Assembly (NCBI GenBank): GCA_039111635.1
Contig: JBCAQO010000115.1
Location: forward strand, 1 to 20,476
Source of the DNA: Heterobasidion occidentale
Taxonomy: Eukaryota; Basidiomycota; Agaricomycetes; Russulales; Bondarzewiaceae
Length of the DNA stretch: 20,476 nucleotides
Direction: 5' to 3'
The position numbers and the translations under genes are program-made. Within the stretch, counting starts at the first letter, position 1. The number at the start of each line of letters is the position of its first letter. Below, one piece after another: positions 1 through 9,189 of the stretch. The notes below the pieces were generated by a model. The model had not been told where the DNA came from. It saw nothing but the letters and a program-made list of their open reading frames with translations, and ran no database searches.

Positions 1-261
1 CGTGGCCATATGATCGAGGCCACGCTCGGCCTCGGCGATCCAGGCGGCGAGTTCGGGCACGTCTTGCCCACGCGCCGAACGGTCGAAAACAGCCTGAAAA
101 GACGTCAGCAGCCAGCAGCAACAAACGAAAAAGGCCGACTTACCACTCGTTTGGCGAACCCTGCGCCCAGGCCTCGTAATCCTCGTACTCGCGGCGCCGT
201 CGGGAAGGGAGAGCATGTACTCCCCGAGCTTGGTTTTGAGGACAGAAATGAAGGAGGACAT
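1..261 (-). CDS. 5' part of an unknown fungal gene, two exons, runs off the left edge
   Basis: I do not recognise the family. On the minus strand an ATG at 261-259 opens a frame beginning MSSFISVLKTKLGEYMLSLP. A canonical 50-nt intron follows, with GTAAGT at 143-138 and TTTTCAG ending at 94. After it, 93 nt to the window edge read as 31 open codons (AVFDRSARGQDVPELAAWIA and onward). The second exon has the alternating acidic and hydrophobic pattern of a helical soluble protein, and the stretch is GC- and CpG-rich, unlike the pseudogenes to the right. The oddity is that the most protein-like reading changes frame twice: once near 190 into EYEDYEAWAQGSPNEW, and once at the donor. Both would be cured by one extra G, so these are either real frameshifts or G-run base-calling errors. 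No signal peptide or membrane segment is visible. Confidence 0.5.
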   Translation of the reverse strand, partial: MSSFISVLKTKLGEYMLSLPDGAASTRITRPGRRVRQTSGKSAFFVCCCWLLTSFQAVFDRSARGQDVPELAAWIAEAERGLDHMAT

Positions 262-773
262 GATGGAAGGCCGAAAGGGATCGGACGAGGAGATGAAGCG
301 GCAGAGGAGGTGGAGAAGAGTGACTTTGTCGCTGGAGAATCAACGATCGCAGGTGATGATGGTCACCTGACAAAGCCCCGTGCCACTGCGCTCGGCACAG
401 ACCGCGATACGCGCCACCGCTCTTTGCCGACACGCTCTCACACCAGCGTCCAGTTTGGGCACTCTAGGTCTCAGCCACACTTCCTCACCTAATCAGTTGC
501 CACACCACAGGACTTTGCCGACTCAGCCCCGGTCTCTCTTGCACGCCGACCCGGTCCTTTCTACGATATATTTTTGCCGATTATTCACCACAGCCACATC
601 TCCCACGCCTCCGCTCCATTTTCCACGCCACAGCTATTCTTTCACGCCATCGCTTGTTGCCGACTCTTTCCCACATCCACGCCTCCACTCCATTTTCCAC
701 GCCACTTTTTCCGCTCCAACTCATAGCCACCAAACACTGACTGAGGACAGTCAGGATTTCAGTAGGGAGGAGA
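262..773. other. Intergenic, pyrimidine-rich upstream region of the minus-strand gene
   Basis: No coding sequence is convincing here. The plus strand is a CpG-containing C/T-rich stretch with the word TTTGCCGA or TTGCCGAC recurring near 422, 512, 572 and 655 and CACGCC recurring between about 600 and 705. An A/T block at 566-575 could act as a TATA-like element for the minus-strand gene about 300 bp away. That role is inference. Confidence 0.4.
604..704. repeat. Two copies of a 27-bp direct repeat, 74 bp apart
   Basis: The segments 604-630 and 678-704 both begin CACGCCTCC and end CCATTTTCCACGCCA. They differ at one base (G against A). They lie in the upstream region of the minus-strand gene. 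They could be promoter motifs or a small local duplication. Confidence 0.7.
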
Positions 774-1370
774 TGATGAGCATGCACCCGCGCTAGGGTC
801 CGAGGGAGGTATTTGGGAAGCTTTGGGGAGATACCGAACAGCGCTAGACAAATACCGAAGACGCCGACTCGCACCGAACACGGTCGGTCCCTACCCGACC
901 GACCGCAACCACCGAAGGACGTTCGCAGCACTTGGGTCAGTTCGCTTACACTTCACATACTTACCGTAACCGCACAGGAGTGTTACAATAGGTGTTTACG
1001 AGATCGGAGCCAGTATTCCGGGTCGGCCGATGTGCTCCGTGAGTCGGTCGCTCCTTATCGCTTATCTTCCCGACTTCCACATGGTCGGTCAAATGTGATC
1101 TTGCACCATTACTTGGCCACCCTGGTCGTACGTTACTTCCTTCCTATTTTCATTGGTTCTTCAACGCCTGTTCCTGCTACCTAACGCTCGGGCGACGGAT
1201 CCCGAACGGTCGGGATTTCGCCATCGCTGATTAACTTTTACCTTATCACCTTCGGAACCCATATGGACATCTCACCTACCTTCTTATCTTCTCTGTTCGC
1301 TAGGGCTTGGCGCCCAGTCGACATCTACTCTCATTTCTTGTTCAATATCTTACTTAGGGGCTCTGTTTAC

Positions 1371-1377
1371 TATAAAA
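1371..1377 (+). promoter_or_regulatory. TATA box inside LTR copy 1
   Basis: TATAAAA lies about 600 bp into the LTR. It is kept in both other copies on the opposite strand (13257-13263 and 15919-15925), where the surrounding sequence has changed a good deal. This fits a U3 promoter with transcription starting about 30 bp downstream, near 1400. Confidence 0.6.
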
Positions 1378-1640
1378 CCTACATACAACTCTGGAATAAA
1401 CCAGCTTTCGCACCCCACAGTTCAGAGCTCATCCGCACTCGTCGCAACCATCGAAATCGTCTTCGTCAACTTCCGAAAACTTGTCATCCTCGTCGTTCGG
1501 CCTCATTCGCGTTCGTACTCGTCTCTTCGCTCGTAACCCCCGTCCTCCCTCGTATATTGTCAGAGTCCCGTGTGGCTCTTGAAGCACGTAGTTGTCGGTC
1601 GCGACACTACCTTCTCGTTACCGACCGAATCCCCGACACA

Positions 1641-1690
1641 ACCGACCGAACGTTCGGTCGGTGTTCGGTGCAGTCCCGAAACCGTTCGGG
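1641..1690. repeat. Perfect 22-bp CpG palindrome plus adjacent hairpin in LTR copy 1
   Basis: Bases 1641-1662 are a perfect palindrome (ACCGACCGAAC followed by its reverse complement). Bases 1675-1690 form a 6-bp stem CCCGAA/TTCGGG around a 4-nt loop. Related GGTCGGT/ACCGACC words are scattered through 876-1100 and 1200-1225 of the same LTR, so they may be regulatory binding motifs. Confidence 0.65.
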
Positions 1691-1898
1691 CGCTATAATC
1701 TCACACTCCCCGTTGCTTCTCAGTACGCCTTCAATTTCTAAAGTCATCACTAACAATTCCTTGTGTATTAGATACTAGCTCCAGCACCCCTGCATTAGAG
1801 GTTGTTTTAGTGTTGTGCTCAGCACTTAGAGCCACCTCTAGCGTATCAGCGGAGTGGCAGCGTCAGACCCAGCATGCATTAGGCACGTCTTCTTTCAG

Positions 1899-2364
1899 CG
1901 GGGGACTAAAAGCAAAGTTAAAGAGTGAGCTGCAGGATATTGCCTCCATCCTAGGAATCTCCAAAGATAGTACAAAAGCTGTTATCCTTGGGCGCATCAA
2001 AACCTACCTTGATACCCAACCCCATCTCTTGACAAACACTCAATTCACTGGAATTTTCACCATATGCTCTTGGGGTTGCAAACAATCTGTTAACAAGTGA
2101 CCAACACTGCCTCTTGAAGCAAGCCCAATGACGGCAATGAGGAACCTCCACCTCAGTAGCGCCAACTCAAAGCTGATGGTCTATTGTTGTGCTCACACCT
2201 GTCTGAGGCAGACCACAACAGTCCCGGGGCAATATCTCCTCCTTCCATTCCCCCATAGTACAGTATCCTCTCATCCACCATCAACTGGTATGGTCACAGA
2301 TGCACAGGGTTTGTGGCAGCAGGCTCATCTACTAACATACATCAGTTCCAGTGCAACACATTGA
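1899..2364 (+). pseudogene. SAP-like (HeH) domain protein remnant
   Basis: The frame is open from inside the LTR end to a TGA at 2098-2100, then open again in the same frame to 2364. The segment translated from about 1914 to 2040 contains KLKSELQDIASILGIS, then KDSTKAVILGRIKTYLDTQP. This is the helix-turn-helix pattern of SAP/HeH DNA-binding modules (leucine-rich first helix, G-I-S turn, TKA-x-L-x-x-R-I second helix). TCTTTCAG ending at 1898 is a good splice acceptor, which is why I start the exon at 1899; no ATG precedes the domain in frame. After the domain, TICSWGCKQSV looks like an Arg-rich segment whose CGN codons became TGN, and the TGA at 2098 fits a former CGA. Downstream residues are Ser/Pro/Thr-rich. 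LTR copy 1 sits 50 bp upstream and may have displaced the first exon or promoter. Confidence 0.6.
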
Positions 2365-3640
2365 CTCTAGGCTTTTTTTGCCGGTCTCTCCCTCACCTTT
2401 CTCATTGACCCCTTCTTGGCTCACAGCGGACCCATCCCTATCTTTGTCTCCTTCTACAAACCACAGCGCGTCTGAGCCATGTGATACAGCACTACTTTGA
2501 TAGCATTCCCCTCAAAGTACCTCTGTCCGGTATATGATCTATTTTCTTTCTTAATACACATCTTCTTGATACACATCTTGTCCACATCTTGTCTACATCT
2601 TGTTGACTACAGTAGTTACATAGTCATGTATTGTTGTTTGTGAATAAATTTATGTTGAGGACTGAGCCCACTTTGTGTGAGCTGCAAGCCGTCAGACTTT
2701 TAATCGGCACACGTGACTGAGTGTGACTGAGTGCTTGGAGTAATAGTTCAACTCTGGGGTCTACGCTGTTTTTCGAGTCTCCTTCCTTGGTCATTGCCTA
2801 ACACTTTTTCCTCTCCTTCAATAATTACAGAAAAATCAACATAGTGAAACTAAGACACTTGGTCAGGTATGTACATGAATTTAATAGTGGTTAGAGAGGT
2901 TGGGAGCTATGCAGCTAAAATGCCTAAACCCTGTTTAACTGTGGTCCAGGATAGTACAGTTATGGACAAGCAAAGTTGACAAATTTTGACACTTATTTCT
3001 AGGATATAAAGGCTTTCTTGGACAATATTCAAGCGATTCCATACAAAAAATGCAATTGTCAATATTCTGCTAGATATGGTTTTGTCGGCTATTGCCCGCA
3101 AATGTCAACAATTGTCAGCAATCAGACCTGACATGAGATAAGCCAACACATGTCGACCATTGCCAACAAATGTCAACAATTGTTGACAATCTCACCAAGA
3201 TCTTGTGCCTAGCACAAGTCAATAATTGTTAACAATTGTGACACCAAACATTGGGTTTCCATCTCAGATTTTTACACATCTTCCTGGGTACTTTTTTTTT
3301 CTAAACGACATCCTGATTCTACCAGAATAGTCCCAGACCCTTCCTCATCTCACTTCCTCACTCCAAAATTTTAAAGCAATTGGTCCTCCTCCTCAATCAT
3401 TGACAATTCCCAGTGTCAATCTAGATCAATTGCAGATCTCTTGTTTCATCTCAAATTCTCTGTTCCTTGCATTGGCGTGCCTGAAACAAGTCTGACAGAG
3501 GCAGTATAGAGGGTTCCTCCTGATTTCAATTCATACAGTGCACCATATAGCACAATCTTGGAACATCCTGCACCACATCAGCAACAACCTCTCTGCTGTC
3601 CCACTCAATCTCACTGCCAATATCAACATAACACTGACCA
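2365..3640. other. Gene-free, AT-rich stretch with short palindromic repeats
   Basis: I see no coding exon. The region holds a small imperfect run of ACATCTTG units at about 2557-2605, a T-run near 3291-3300, and a cluster of TTGACAATTGT-like words between about 2970 and 3430 listed separately. Confidence 0.5.
2970..3430. repeat. Cluster of TGTCAACAATTGT / TTGACAATTGT words around a perfect palindrome
   Basis: A perfect 18-bp palindrome, TGTCAACAATTGTTGACA, lies at 3171-3188. Partial copies of the same word occur near 2974, 3053, 3098, 3217 and 3403, in both orientations, all centred on CAATTG or AATT. No gene overlaps. The origin is unknown: it could be decayed MITE ends, protein-binding sites or simple expansion. 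Confidence 0.6.
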
Positions 3641-4909
3641 CCCTGTAGCCAGTTTCCTACCATGCTTCCAGTACTATGCCCAATCTCACACATTGCCCAG
3701 CAACCTATTTCTACGCTACACATCAATTGGGAGATGATCTACCTATCTGCACTTAACGCTTCTAGACCTGGCTCTTCACCTAGTCTCCAATCACCTCTAC
3801 AACATTTAAAAATCCCTAGGCTTCGCATTGTCTATTTACCCAGAAACTCATACAAGCCCTCCTATGTGAGTTCCCTCAGGTTATTTAGGAGTATAAAAAT
3901 GTCCTTGTTTCCTTCACATTTTTAGTCATAGCTACTGTGACCTCCCACTTATATCCTTGCTACAACTGCACCAATACATGTGGCTGCACACATTTCTCAT
4001 TGAAGACAGCATGCTGCCTTCTCATAAAGACCCATACCATATCATACATAGCTCTCAACACTGTATTCACATGACATTAACCCAATGTTCCCCACCGACC
4101 CAGTGTCCACGTCAACCAACTGAACCATGTGCTTATGGGCACCCATGGTGGACTCACAGATATTGTATGATACTGATCCAGACCATCCTCACCTAGAGAT
4201 GCATCGGCCAGATGCGCATCCATGTCCTGCAGAGGGTTCCATTCTGTTTGTGTACATTCCCACTTCCCTCGTTCATTCCTCGCTCACTTCCTTGCTTGAC
4301 CTCTAGTTGCAGACCCCATAGACAATCCAAAGCCAATGTGTTTTTGTGGACAAGGCTGGCTTTACCACAGTAGGCACCTCCTTAGGTATTTGTTTTTGCT
4401 TGTTTCAATTACCCTGCACATACCATTTAATGGAACACAACAGTGCCTCTTCTTCTGCCATACCCAACCTTGCACACCCGCCATTGGAAAGCATGGCAGC
4501 TACTGTGGTGTCAGCCCTGACACTCACTGCATGATCTCACTCAACCTAAATGATTGGCCATGCTGCGGACACAACCACCACCCCTGCCGTGTGCCCTCTG
4601 CCAACATACACTGAACATCCCCTTAGACCCTTGCAGCTCACCGCACCACCCATATCTCAATTCCAGGGTGTGCCTCCTGTTGTAAACGGCACTACTGCCA
4701 ACTGTCAAACTGTGGCGATCATTCAAAATCTGCATGGCTGAGGCAATTTCTGACCTCCCATTCAACTCCACGTTATGATCTATCCACACTTGGTAGGTGG
4801 ACTGCTTCACAACCTACAACAAGATTTCATATCCTATTAGCTCTGAGAAGGACACATTCTGTTCGCTCCAGAACACCTCTTGTCTTAGTTCACACATTTT
4901 GCCCTCAGC
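3641..4909. other. No gene that can be defended
   Basis: Only short frames without shared splice structure are present. A TATAAAAA at 3892-3899 could be a promoter element but no gene start follows it. A possible 58-nt GTATTT...ACAG intron near 4385-4442 separates short open stretches that I do not recognise. Confidence 0.35.
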
Positions 4910-5353
4910 ATGCTCCACTTTCTCATTCACTTCCGTGGGGGTGGTGTTTTGTGGTGCAATATCAACATTGCTGTCCACACTCATCTGAGTTCTCAGCAGA
5001 TCACAATGTCCTGCACTATGGATGCATCAGGACTCCACATCCATGCTATGCCCTATACCTCATTGCCTTGGTCCCTCATTAAGCTTGGGTGCAAGGCTAT
5101 GCAGCACAAGCTGACCATGCACACCGGTGTTAGACCAGAGGATTTCACAATGGCACACCTGAAGCACTGGTTTGTTAAGCTCAGCCTAGCCTTGGGAGTT
5201 GGTACACAGTCATGCATATGGATAGGTATGTGTCCTGATCTCCTTTGCTTATACAAGCTCACTGCCCTGAAGTGTCTCAGTACAGAGACCTACAGGGGCC
5301 CTTATCTGCGCTTGGCGTCGATGTCTGCGAGGTTCCTTTCACAAGCCAGCTAG
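4910..5353 (+). pseudogene. Weak coding fragment of unknown function
   Basis: A 147-codon frame without stops. The part from about 5006 to 5250 looks protein-like: LTMHTGVRPEDFTMAHLKHW followed by FVKLSLALGVGTQS suggests a short turn and two amphipathic helices. There is no recognisable domain, no convincing start and no clear splice partner. Given the decayed surroundings it is best read as an exon fragment of a dead gene. It could also be chance, although a frame this long in sequence with many in-frame stops nearby argues mildly against that. Confidence 0.3.
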
Positions 5354-6066
5354 AGGTTCATGCCTGCTTTGATCAGTGTGCACTTGCTAGATTGTCATGG
5401 ATAGCCACTGCCGGTGCCACTGCCCCTCAGAATACATGCATCGAGGGTCACTGTCCCATGCCACATCAACCCATCCAGGTTACTTAATTTCATATACTTC
5501 TGCATCTTCTCTCCTGCTGACCCCTTTGATCTAGGCTGCATCAACCTCGAGTGACATACTCTTTGCATCTTGCACCAATGAGCTATTGCCTGCCAAACCT
5601 ATGCCAGATATGCATAGCATTCCTCCCTTGATGAGTACCCTTTATCACTTCACTGGCTCATACTAAGGCCTCTCACCAGGGTGATACCACGTCTCTTCAA
5701 TTGGCTGTGCATCAACAATCCCTGAGCTCTTTGGTACGTCTTTATCATCGCTCACAAAACACTTCATACTAACACCACATTTGGAACGGTAAGATTGATG
5801 CCAACCCATGTCTCATAGCTTGTTTACACAATGCTCACAGCACATCCATTGTGTCTTCTTCTAGTGCCTTCTCAGTGTTATTACCACTACACATGCCCAA
5901 TAAAGGGCTCTCCAATAACTTGCCACGCCACTATCCATGTTAGATGACTCTTATGCAGGTTCATTGAGCCAGCCCCATCCTAGTAAGAGCATCACACAGC
6001 CAGTTCCCCAAGCTGTCCCTACATCCCCCGTGCCTACTTCACTCCTCCCAATGACAATAAACCTGC
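5354..6066. other. No gene seen
   Basis: Short frames only. The stretch 5940-6090 is Pro/Ser-rich in one frame (repeated Q-P and P-T-S words) and may be a decayed low-complexity linker of the gene remnant that starts just downstream. Confidence 0.35.
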
Positions 6067-7801
6067 TCCTTCTCCCTCATCTCCTGCATTGATATTTCAG
6101 ATCAGGAGCAAGTGGCAACTTGGTGCTGGGAGGTCAAGAGTATCATCCAAACTGAGATTGGGCCCAATCCCATTGACTCCATCATCCATATTGAAGGGGA
6201 TATAATGCTTGCCGTGGCACAGTGCCTCATGCAGCTACTTGTTCACCTGCATACACTGGCCAAGGAACGCACACCCTTCTGTGCACCAGAAGGAAAGGTG
6301 TCTCCCTCAAGTCATTCCTTTACAAAACACGTATATTTATGGTGTAAGTCTGCTGCAAGTATGAACAGGGGGATCTGACCTCATCTCATCCTTACCATCA
6401 TAGTCAGGATGGCATGGCTTGAATGGCATCTGGCCCTGGTGTTGAGCAGACTGTGTTCCAGGAGGCCCTGACTCATGTCCTCCCAAGCATGTTCTTGTTC
6501 TGGTATAACTGCGGCAATTTTTAGGCACTCATTGTCATAAACGTTGCATCGCCATCAAGGCTGCTTCATTTTCGTGCGGTTGGCACTCTCATTGGCCTAA
6601 CCACAATGCACTATAGCGCCTCACTCCTATTGTCGCCTTTTGTCCCCCTCCTCTTGGCCAAGGGTCTTGCAGGCTTGTCACCTCCTTCTCATGTTATTTA
6701 TGCCCTCAACGCAGGTGTGGCAAAGGAGAAACTCCACCCATGGCTCAAATTCAGGTACACAGACACTCTTTCTAAATCACACACTGATACCTTGTGGCAG
6801 TGGATGATCAATAAGCATAGCAACATTGTATCTTAGGTATCTTGTTCTATCCCTCGTTCTTTTACAGTGCACATAATATATCCTCTTTAGCCTGCCAGTA
6901 TCAAATTGAGTCATACACCTACTGTTCACGGTGAAGGGACTCAAGCCTTTGTTGCCAAAGCTGTTTTTGGAAATGCCACCCCATGGACCCTCCTCCTTTT
7001 CAAAGTACTAAAGGCGGGATTCAACCTCAGCCTGTTGCAAACAAAATCTCTGACACTGGCACATGTAAGCTCCTCTACTCACTAACTCCTTTGTGCCCAC
7101 CGTCACTCACGAATCCCAGACATTTGACGAGGCACTGCCCATGTTCCCCAATGCAGCCTTCACCATCATAATCGCTCTATATCATCATCACATGGAGGAT
7201 GTCAAACAAGTCCTTGACCATTTCACCACATTCATTGAAGAGGCCTATGACAATGAAGAGAACCACCAGTTCACGGCCAAGTTTGAAATGTGTCTGCTGC
7301 ATTATCTCAAGGGGTCTGGACATCCCAGCCACCCTGACATTCTATCAGATGCCCTTATATTGGCGGAAGAGGTTGCTAGCGGCATAAGTGACACTCTCCT
7401 CTATGCACAAATGTTCATGCGCGCCATCACCATGTCTGGCATGATTCCCCTTGACGAACATTGGGAGATTGAGGTGCTTATCATATATCTTGGCTTTGCT
7501 CCACACTGACAAATCATGTTCATTTCAGCTTTGTTTCTATGATACTCACAGCATGTGGGCCAACGAGGTACTGCACTTTGGCGCACAACTAGTCTATTTA
7601 TACCCTCTGATACCTTGATTTGTGGTCTAGAACTCCGCTCCCTTTTATGTACACACGTGCACCCACTAGGCCAACATTACCCTCACACCGGCGATAAAGG
7701 ACCTCATGGAGGGCAACATCTATAAGACCAATAGCCAATTCACCTTCAATGTCTGGATGCATATGCATTTCATTGCGGCTACTGGATACAATTCAATATG
7801 A
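6067..7801 (+). pseudogene. Multi-exon unknown fungal gene, decayed
   Basis: I do not recognise the family, but the exon structure is clear. An open frame follows an acceptor near 6098 (TGATATTTCAG) and holds ATWCWEVKSIIQTEIGPNP. Further exons join across a 60-nt intron at 6344-6403 (GTAAGT...CATAG), a 54-nt intron at 6837-6890, a 55-nt intron at 7065-7119 (GTAAGC...CCCAG) and a 55-nt intron at 7474-7528 (GTGCTT...TTTCAG). The last three keep phase exactly. The 7120-7473 exon is the longest open part (ALYHHHMEDVKQVLDHFTTF; DEENHQFTAKFEMCLLHYLK), a helical, acidic, probably soluble protein. After 7529 it reads DTHSMWANEVLHFGAQ, then stops at 7616, and an in-frame 43-codon tail (7670-7801) ends in TGA. 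In-frame stops at 6420, 6522 and 6834, and a phase break at the first intron, mark it as dead. Confidence 0.55.
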
Positions 7802-8190
7802 TGGATACTTCCAATCCCTCCCATGGTGCTCACAAAATTTTGACTTGTAGTACGGTACTAGTACGGTCATGTATATATAAGATATGCAATGGCCTCTTGG
7901 GTGGCATGTCCCCATGCTGGGAATGTGCAATTGTCCCTCTCCATTGGATTGAGTAAGCCAAGCATCCAACTGGCCATGACATGAGCAATATGTATTCTTG
8001 GCCAGGCCTGAAATGCTCAGCTGAGGTGATTGGGTCCAAGGAGCTAAAGGGTGTCATTTTAGTACTTTAGTGATGATACTCGGGCCTGAATACGGGACTA
8101 TGGACAACACCACCATTTCAAATTCTTTGGGCTTCAAAGAACATGATCAACTCAAGACAGATACTACAGCTTAACCTGCGCCCTCCCACC
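7802..8190. other. Spacer between two gene remnants
   Basis: No coding exon is seen. The plus strand contains TAGTACGGTACTAGTACGGT at 7850-7869, a small direct repeat of TAGTACGGT. This may be the 3' flank of the upstream gene. Confidence 0.4.
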
Positions 8191-8880
8191 ATGCCCTCCC
8201 ATAGTGCCCGAGTCCCACAAACCTCTGGCTCAGGACACGTCCCCCCCTCCACAAATAACCTCATCCATGCATGCAGCATTATTGCTGCTGCAGCTTCACA
8301 AAGCAAGTGGCATATGAGTGAGTATCCTAATATCATTAGCTGTATCTCCTTGTCCAAGCTTGATACCAGATTCATAACTGCAGATGTACCTCAACTGAGT
8401 TGCTGGCAAACATTGATGGTGGTTAGTATGGGCAATGTGAGTATCTCATGTTCTTCATCACTCACATATTCCCATCTCTCATAGTCTCTCACTTTGTGGA
8501 ACAAGAGCCTGACCACCCTTTGTCTTCCTGTCAACCAGCACTGATCCACCCTTATTACCATTCTCATGCGTATGCTCCCAAACAATTGGGGAGTCAATGT
8601 GGAGGTCTCCCAGTTCTTCCCAGCCCCCGTGCGGGCCTCGTCTATTGTCCTGCTAATTCCTAGTCAAGATCTCCTAGATCGGTTCACTGTGCTATCTGGC
8701 CTCTCCCACTCTGCTGAGTCCAATGTGTACGCCATGGCTTGCGGTGGTCACAAAACAGCGTGGACTGGTGATGTAATTGTCATAAAACACGTTGCGGGGC
8801 ACCCTTTGATGCTGATGGATATAAAGAAAGAAGAGATTAAGGGTTTGTACCAAACCATTATAGGCTTAGGGAAGTTGTGA
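8191..8880 (+). pseudogene. Two-exon unknown gene, one internal stop
   Basis: The family is unknown. An ATG at 8191 sits in a good context (CCCACCATG) and opens MPSHSARVPQTSGSG; the frame is open to 8436. A 48-nt intron (GTGAGT at 8437, CATAG ending 8484) joins in phase to a second exon running to a TGA at 8878-8880. That exon has one in-frame TGA at 8542-8544. Its most protein-like part is FFPAPVRASSIVLLIPSQDL followed by SNVYAMACGGHKTAWTGDVI and VIKHVAGHPLMLMDIKKEEI, an alpha/beta pattern with buried beta strands and no membrane segment. The GTGAGT at 8317 and CCAG at 8368 could be another 52-nt intron, but the frame is open through it. The 3' end lies inside the first unit of a tandem duplication. 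Without the single stop this is the least damaged of the right-hand remnants. Confidence 0.45.
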
Positions 8881-8990
8881 GAGCAACCAGTATAGTACAG
8901 GTGTGTGGTTGAATCAGAGTACCTAGACTTAGGGAAGTTGTGAGAGCAACAAGTAAAGTACAGGCGTGTGGTTGAATCAGAGGTACCTAT
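8865..8990. repeat. 63-bp tandem duplication (two units)
   Basis: Unit 1 (from 8865) and unit 2 (from 8928) both start CTTAGGGAAGTTGTGAGAGC and end near GGTTGAATCAGAG(G)TACCTA. They differ at a few bases. Unit 1 contains the last codons and stop of the preceding gene remnant, so the duplication copied the 3' end of that gene. Confidence 0.85.
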
Positions 8991-9189
8991 GTTATCCACA
9001 ACTGCATTGACAATACTCAGACCAAGAGTAGGATGTTGCTCACCTCATTGTTGCATGGGCAATTTTGTAAGGACAGTTTCAAGTGTATCATATGATGTGC
9101 TCTCTCAGCCAATAGCAGCCATTGACTGGGCACAATTTCTTGTGTCTAAGGTGTGTGATCATCCAGGGTTATCCAAGGCCTGCACATGA

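Larger units (their letters stand above)
774..1848 (+). mobile_element. LTR-type retroelement end, copy 1 (CpG-rich, plus orientation)
   Basis: This 1075-bp unit recurs twice in inverse orientation (12817-13873 and 15449-16524). The boundaries are where the three copies stop matching. It begins TGATGAGCATGCACC and ends CTCTAGCGTATCA, so it has short inverted TGAT...ATCA ends of the TG...CA kind typical of LTRs. A TATA box sits near the middle. It has no long terminal inverted repeats and no coding capacity, so a DNA transposon or MITE is less likely. I count about 89 CpG by eye, many in GGTCGGT/ACCGACC motifs. The flanking bases (GAGA on the left, GCGG on the right) are not a clean target duplication. 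No second plus-orientation LTR or pol gene follows, so it is a solo LTR or one end of a larger or rearranged element. Confidence 0.75.

Noticed and set aside
10..492. 160-codon plus-strand frame at the left edge
   Set aside because: It is antisense to the spliced minus-strand gene, which has canonical splice sites; the plus frame has a low-complexity Arg/Gly/Pro composition expected of a shadow in GC-rich sequence.
774..1848. DNA transposon or MITE with terminal inverted repeats
   Set aside because: Only four bases (TGAT/ATCA) are inverted at the ends. The internal TATA box and 4-bp duplication at copy 2 fit an LTR better.
774..1848. Frames of 123 and 171 codons inside the LTR read as genes
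   Set aside because: They are not open in the other two copies, have no domain, and follow the CpG-rich base pattern rather than codon structure.
1855..1870. Possible tRNA primer-binding site (TGGCAGCGTCAGACCC) just after LTR copy 1
   Set aside because: It starts with TGG at a plausible distance, but I cannot match it to a tRNA 3' end, the equivalent position beside copies 2 and 3 is unrelated, and no gag or pol follows.
2557..2605. Repeated ACATCTTG units as a CRISPR-like array or satellite
   Set aside because: There are only about four short imperfect units without unique spacers, so it is ordinary microsatellite-like sequence.
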